This document shows, piece by piece, positions 61,001-64,000 of a stretch of DNA of 64,000 nucleotides. The notes beneath the pieces were generated by a model, which saw nothing but the letters and a program-made list of their open reading frames with translations, ran no database searches and was not told the DNA's origin. The position numbers and the translations under genes were made by a program. Position 1 is the first letter of the stretch; each line of letters starts with the position of its first letter. Source of the DNA: Ciona intestinalis. Taxonomy: Eukaryota; Chordata; Ascidiacea; Phlebobranchia; Cionidae. Location: the NCBI RefSeq assembly GCF_000224145.3, contig NC_020169.2:4971555-5035554 (forward strand). The letters run 5' to 3'.

Positions 61001-64000
61001 ATACCAACACCACCTACATAACCGCCTACACCACCAAGCTAATCTTCATACAAACATGACATTAGAAACCACAAGCTTTGCTATGTGGTTTAAAGTCAAA
61101 CAATTTATTATACACCCATCAACCAAGCATTATGGTAACAAGAAATAGTCTGTACTTACTAATGGAAAACCTGGTTGCTATAATGATAAACCTTAGTCAT
61201 AATGAGCACAGTTGTCATATAAATGAACTTAAGTTATAATAGATACTGGAGGTATACAGTATGTTATATACAGTAGGTTGGGGGAAGATGAGACACCTTT
61301 TCATTCCATTTCTTGTCCCATTTGGTAGCAAACAATATTCAATGAGTTATAAAACATTATATTCATGACTTTTATAAACCGTTGTTCATTGTTTAAAACA
61401 CAATCAGGATATTTGGATATTCCATGCTAATGATGTCCCGTCTTCTCCCAACCTACTGTATTATGTGGTAGAAACTAAGCTGTATTAGTCTGGTAAGGAT
61501 GTGTCGTCATAAATGCATGAATAAGAGGGAAATACGCGACTAGACAGTGAACTCTATTCACACTTTGTACTTCACTACTATGTGAAGCCGCCGGTTGGCA
61601 GTAATATGGCAAAGAGTAAACACAACAAGCAACAACTATACTTAAGATAGTATATTAGAATCAACTGTATATTAGGTATAGTTAATTTGAGCTACACCAA
61701 GATTGCAATATGTAAGCATCTCGAGATTAAAAAACACAAAAGAATGAAAGTCTGATGAAATATAGGCTAACATTTATGCCAATGAGATAAAATTCTAGAT
61801 AAAACAACATTTAATAAATAGGAACTGTGTTGCCTCTTACGACTAAATAAAGACTAATTAAAAATGAAATCTAAGATTAATATTACAAACAAGAAGAAAA
61901 TGGCTCAAGAGTTCTTGCCCTTTTAGTGAAGTCTAAATAAGGTCATGAGATGAATACGGTCGTGCAACTGTATGACCAAGCATAGCGAAGATTATTAAGG
62001 CAGTGGTAGACACCATATAGATCCACATACCCTGGTGAATTCACAGTAATCCCGAATCCCTAACGACTCTACACTTGCATCACAATGCCACATACACTAT
62101 AATTGCACAAGTCCTATTCTATGCTATGCACAGTCAGCATAGATAATCAATACAGATAGAATGCAAAGATAGCAAAGCGACAAGACTGAATTCTACACAG
62201 ATAAGAACACACTTTATGACTTTACCAAACTCATTTTAGCAATGCGAGATATTTGTTGTTTTTGGATGTAAATTTTAAAACATGTTTAACCAAATCATTA
62301 TCGCTATTAGTAAAAACAAAGCATGACGTTTAATAGTCACCACTGAATGATCCGTGGGAAACAATTTAAAATCCCATAACATCATAGATGTAACATTATT
62401 TTTTAAAATTAAATTTTCCTATGTCAACAACTATGAGTGTAACTGCATTTTAAAGAAGTCAGCCCAGATTTTGGTAAAATTCAAAAAAGCATCATTCTTA
62501 TCCTATGCAACATAAACTGTGCAGTTAAAAGTTAAACCATCACACTAAGATATATTGGCAGCCTGGCAGGTACATAGTCATAGATGCTTACCAGTCTTTC
62601 TGGCTCCGAAGACTTAACTTGTTCAGGAGGATAAGCATAATCAGCTACCACCAGATCCGGGCACAACACCTGTAAGAATGAAGTTAAAATTTCTGTCAAA
62701 AATATATATATATATAGTTTCTTGGGTATTTACTATTTATGTCCTGTGAGAACTTATTATTCAGCTAGTAATGAATGCATTTCTATAAAAACAATAGTTT
62801 TTTTGAGGTTTATTTCTACACAAATATATACATAGAGCACATTACCCACAGACTAGCATACAAATTATATTTTAGAAACAAAGGTTGATATTATTATTAC
62901 ACCCGTGTTTTTATTCCACTATTCTTATGAGACTGTATTTTATTGCTAATTACATTTATTCATTCACCTTTACAGAAAATTGACAAAGTAAACAGCATGT
63001 GAAAACAACTATAAAAAGTGCATACAAGGTTTCATAAACACGAACATAGGGTGTTAGATGGTATAAAAACAAACCTAATCTAGTATAGTATGAATACATA
63101 CCTTAGTTAACGCCTCCACTACATTAGTATAGTAAGGTTCCGGTATCATAGGAATATTCACACACTCAGGTATTGATATAACACCCCCATCCAAATCAAC
63201 AGTTATAACATCAAGCTGCGGATACAATGTAATACTTGTATGTAAATAATTAAGGTTGTGAAACATAAGGCCTTTAAAAATTTAACTATCATCCAACAGT
63301 GGACACAAATATACAACATTATACTATAATATAGTTATACATAAACAATTATCATGTTTAATAAAAAAGTAACAATGTACAATATATATAATGAAAATAT
63401 ACCATATAAAATAAAAAATATTTTATAACCCTCTCCCCACGATATTATTGCAAACAGAGAGCAGCCAAGTAAAGTGATTGGGAAAAAATTAAAATTGCAG
63501 ATTTGGCAATTTTAGAAGCTTGAGATAAATAGTAAAATACTCACTATGCGGCATACTATAAATTAAAACATTCTGCTTACTAATACAATCACATATCAAC
63601 GGCTATTAGAGTATTTTATTATATCACTATCAGTACATTATTTATCCACTGACCAAATCATGCAGTTCGTTCTTCAGTGATGAATGAACTCCAATAAGGA
63701 AAGGAGTTGGTGATGATGTGTATTCAACTATGTGTTTGGGTAGGATGGGTACATAAGGGTAACTGAAAATCAATGAAGTAATGAAGCAATTGTACAGTGG
63801 GATATCACACATCTTTTAATATTGAAGAAAATACACAATTACACATTTATGGTTTTTAAGACACATTTTATATTATTAATTGAAATTTTTCAGGTATGTA
63901 TTTGTTGATTTTAAAGATGTAAAGTGTTTGTAGACATACATAGGGTAATTTTCATATAATCTAACAAAAGCGCACAGTTTTGGAAATATTTTATAGGAAG
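40044..64000 (-). CDS. SBF1/2: SBF1/2 (MTMR5/MTMR13) DENN-myotubularin pseudophosphatase, N-terminus outside window
   Basis: 38 exons seen, 3' to 5': 40044-40133, 40337-40471, 40700-40792, 41121-41255, 41449-41547, 42603-42638, 43605-43688, 44213-44315, 44581-44669, 44881-45024, 45315-45436, 45792-45999, 46342-46483, 46778-46923, 47257-47463, 50985-51116, 51409-51549, 51716-51870, 52234-52430, 52922-53092, 53406-53573, 53826-54076, 54352-54461, 54848-55046, 55253-55309, 55514-55706, 55873-56078, 56432-56536, 56674-56832, 57683-57754, 58063-58196, 58395-58511, 59072-59279, 59545-59643, 59969-60115, 62592-62669, 63102-63215, 63654-63762; about 1,718 codons, phases continuous. Order: u/DENN ('[14 protein letters not shown]', '[17 protein letters not shown]'), dDENN ('[13 protein letters not shown]', 'VVQDHPVW'), GRAM ('[15 protein letters not shown]'), myotubularin ('DYQRLGL', '[10 protein letters not shown]', '[13 protein letters not shown]', '[11 protein letters not shown]'), coiled coil, PH ('[21 protein letters not shown]'). 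The P-loop reads 'VEDGCDAV' instead of HCSDGWDRT, so it is catalytically dead as in the family. In mammals a Rab GEF and MTMR2 partner. One DENN exon is missing at the N gap. Confidence 0.95.
41870..42490. repeat. Diverged tandem repeat array in an SBF intron
   Basis: 'ATTATATTTTATCCATAACT' with 'ACTAAAATACGTAAAAGTTA' is duplicated exactly at about 41955-42000 and 42035-42080. Related, more diverged units follow ('GAAGTTAACAA(A/G)AG', 'TTTTTCAATTTGAAAACA', 'ATGAATAAAAGTTACTTAGC') at about 42145-42280 and 42345-42480. Confidence 0.75.
46200..46320 (-). repeat. SINE-like element, 5' part
   Basis: 'GGGTAATGGGCCAACTCTGA' followed by 'ATATCAGGTCTGTTGCCATG' and 'CTTAACCATATAGAATA': reverse complement of the family 5' block. 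A second fragment of the same block ('GATCTTACCCACATAGAATA') lies about 120 bp to the left. Confidence 0.5.
46626..46728 (+). repeat. MITE family copy, truncated
   Basis: 'CGTAGGGTTAGGGAAAATGG' then the 'GTCAGATTTAATAGTAAACA' and 'CCTCAGGACTCCCAC' blocks; the right inverted end is absent. SBF intron. Confidence 0.6.
48619..48625 (+). promoter_or_regulatory. TATA box of VCBP
   Basis: TATATAA lies 50 bp upstream of the VCBP start codon, in the context 'AGCTATATAAGCACGCGGGG'. Two 'TTATCACAT' (GATA-type) motifs lie 20-75 bp further upstream (about 48547-48555 and 48601-48609). GATA factors are plausible gut regulators, but this is inference. Confidence 0.6.
48675..50458 (+). CDS. VCBP: VCBP, variable-region-containing chitin-binding protein
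   Basis: Five exons: 48675-48770, 48931-49182, 49377-49570, 49741-49901, 50112-50458 (1050 nt, 349 aa). Exon 1 encodes a signal peptide ('[17 protein letters not shown]'). Domain V1 (exons 2-3) runs from 'GNSATLEC' through 'TWKQGDG' to 'NYWCQV'; domain V2 (exons 3-5) from 'ADIQLDC' through 'VAWFKG' to '[18 protein letters not shown]'. Both have the canonical cysteine-tryptophan-cysteine of V-type immunoglobulin folds. The C-terminus (about 285-345) is a peritrophin-A/CBM14 chitin-binding domain with six cysteines ('[21 protein letters not shown]...CPTG..F...C'). VCBPs are secreted by gut epithelium in Ciona, bind bacteria and chitin-rich mucus, and act as opsonins. ATG 48675 is preferred over the next codon, also ATG. 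The gene lies inside the SBF intron 47464-50984 on the opposite strand. Which paralogue (A-D) it is cannot be told by eye. Confidence 0.95.
50661..50666 (+). terminator. Poly(A) signal AATAAA of VCBP
   Basis: Canonical hexamer about 200 bp after the VCBP stop, still inside the host SBF intron (318 bp before the next SBF exon). Confidence 0.6.
50680..50745 (+). repeat. SINE-like element, 5' fragment
   Basis: 'TTCTATATGTGAAGTTCTAT', 'AGCGTGCCCCAGGAATTGAG', 'CCAGAGTTGATCTAT': diverged family 5' block just past the VCBP poly(A) signal. Confidence 0.4.
52714..52909 (+). repeat. MITE family copy, full length
   Basis: Ends ACAGTAGGGTGGGGAAATAT and CATCTTTCCCCACACTACTA. The interior has 'TTTTCTCGTCCAATTTAGTA' and 'AACATGATCAGAATACTTGG'. 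It ends 13 bp before the SBF exon at 52922-53092, so it abuts that exon's donor side. Confidence 0.78.
54150..54250 (+). repeat. SINE-like element, 5' fragment
   Basis: 'GCTGAGATTTAGGCCAAAAT' and 'AGCCAACTCTAGAATTACCC' are diverged family blocks. SBF intron. Confidence 0.35.
56200..56310 (+). repeat. SINE-like element, 5' part
   Basis: 'GGGTATGGTCCTTGTCAATG', 'TTAGGATTTAAGCCAGATTT' and 'GGCCCATTACCCCAACACCC' match the family 5' block. SBF intron. Confidence 0.5.
57847..58037 (-). repeat. MITE family copy, full length but diverged
   Basis: Ends AGGGTAAGGTGGGAAAAGAC and CCATCTTTCCTCATCTTGCT. The interior has 'GATCATGTTTTAAACAATTA' and 'CCAAATGGGACGATAAAATA'. SBF intron, 25 bp from the exon at 58063. 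Confidence 0.7.
58581..58657 (-). repeat. MITE family copy, truncated
   Basis: 'AAGTAGGGAAAACTGGACAC' and 'CCTGATCGTGTTTTACACAA' only; the other end is missing. SBF intron. Confidence 0.55.
60602..60651. other. Assembly gap (50 N) with ambiguous bases to 60857
   Basis: Fifty N, then scattered N at 60747, 60758-60760, 60764, 60766, 60772 and 60857, indicating low-quality flanking sequence. It lies in the 2.5-kb stretch between SBF exons 59969-60115 and 62592-62669 where a conserved exon is expected. Confidence 0.99.
60830..60895 (+). repeat. SINE-like element, 5' fragment
   Basis: 'TTCTATATTGGTAAGGTTCT' and 'GGACATGCCATGACGGGCCA' match the family 5' block, beside the second assembly gap. Confidence 0.4.
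61269..61460 (+). repeat. MITE family copy, full length
   Basis: Ends TACAGTAGGTTGGGGGAAGA and TCTTCTCCCAACCTACTGTA, the best inverted pair of all copies. The interior has 'TTTCTTGTCCCATTTGGTAG' and 'ACACAATCAGGATATTTGG'. SBF intron. Confidence 0.8.

Overview
This window is AT-rich animal nuclear DNA from a tunicate, most likely Ciona (C. intestinalis/robusta type). The genes are intron-rich but compact, with short introns and consistent GT-AG borders. The coding content is chordate-like single-copy orthologues plus a VCBP (V-type immunoglobulin plus chitin-binding) gene, a family known from tunicates and amphioxus. Intergenic and intronic DNA is dotted with copies of one short inverted-repeat element and one SINE-like element. 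No rRNA, tRNA, CRISPR or prokaryotic signal is visible. Two 50-base assembly gaps are present (4997-5046 and 60602-60651). All exon models below were built by hand from splice consensus, reading-frame continuity and family similarity. Every complete model closes in frame.

Layout. 1-186 (-): 5' end of NOP53. 1272-2623 (-): GATD1, 5 exons. 3273-8183 (+): an SLC45-family sugar transporter, 9 exons. 8819-21493 (-): a 23-exon secreted mosaic protein with the order signal peptide, Ly6/uPAR, three FN3-like, Ly6/uPAR, two CCP, EGF, two CCP, VWA. I do not recognise this combination as a named protein and regard it as the main discovery candidate. 23528-25489 (-) MED21, 25730-26137 (-) CEP20/FOPNL and 26633-27595 (-) PHAX form a same-strand cluster. 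28508-29608 (-): a type II membrane coiled-coil protein resembling CKAP4. 30254-30702: a hAT-type MITE with an 8-bp target-site duplication. 31287-36167 (-): FOXM1, 11 exons. 37192-38813 (+): CCNB1IP1/HEI10, 6 exons, divergent from FOXM1. 40044 to beyond 64000 (-): SBF1/2 (MTMR5/13), 38 exons seen. 48675-50458 (+): VCBP, lying entirely inside one SBF intron on the opposite strand.

Themes. FOXM1 and HEI10 are a cell-cycle regulator and a meiotic crossover E3 ligase that share a roughly 1-kb divergent upstream region with E2F-like and CCAAT motifs. The MED21-CEP20-PHAX run has short spacers, as in the trans-spliced operons known in Ciona. Two genes of possible immune or recognition character are present: the Ly6/FN3/CCP/VWA mosaic and VCBP. 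SBF keeps the DENN-GRAM-myotubularin-PH plan with a dead phosphatase loop. It lacks a conserved DENN segment exactly where the second assembly gap falls.
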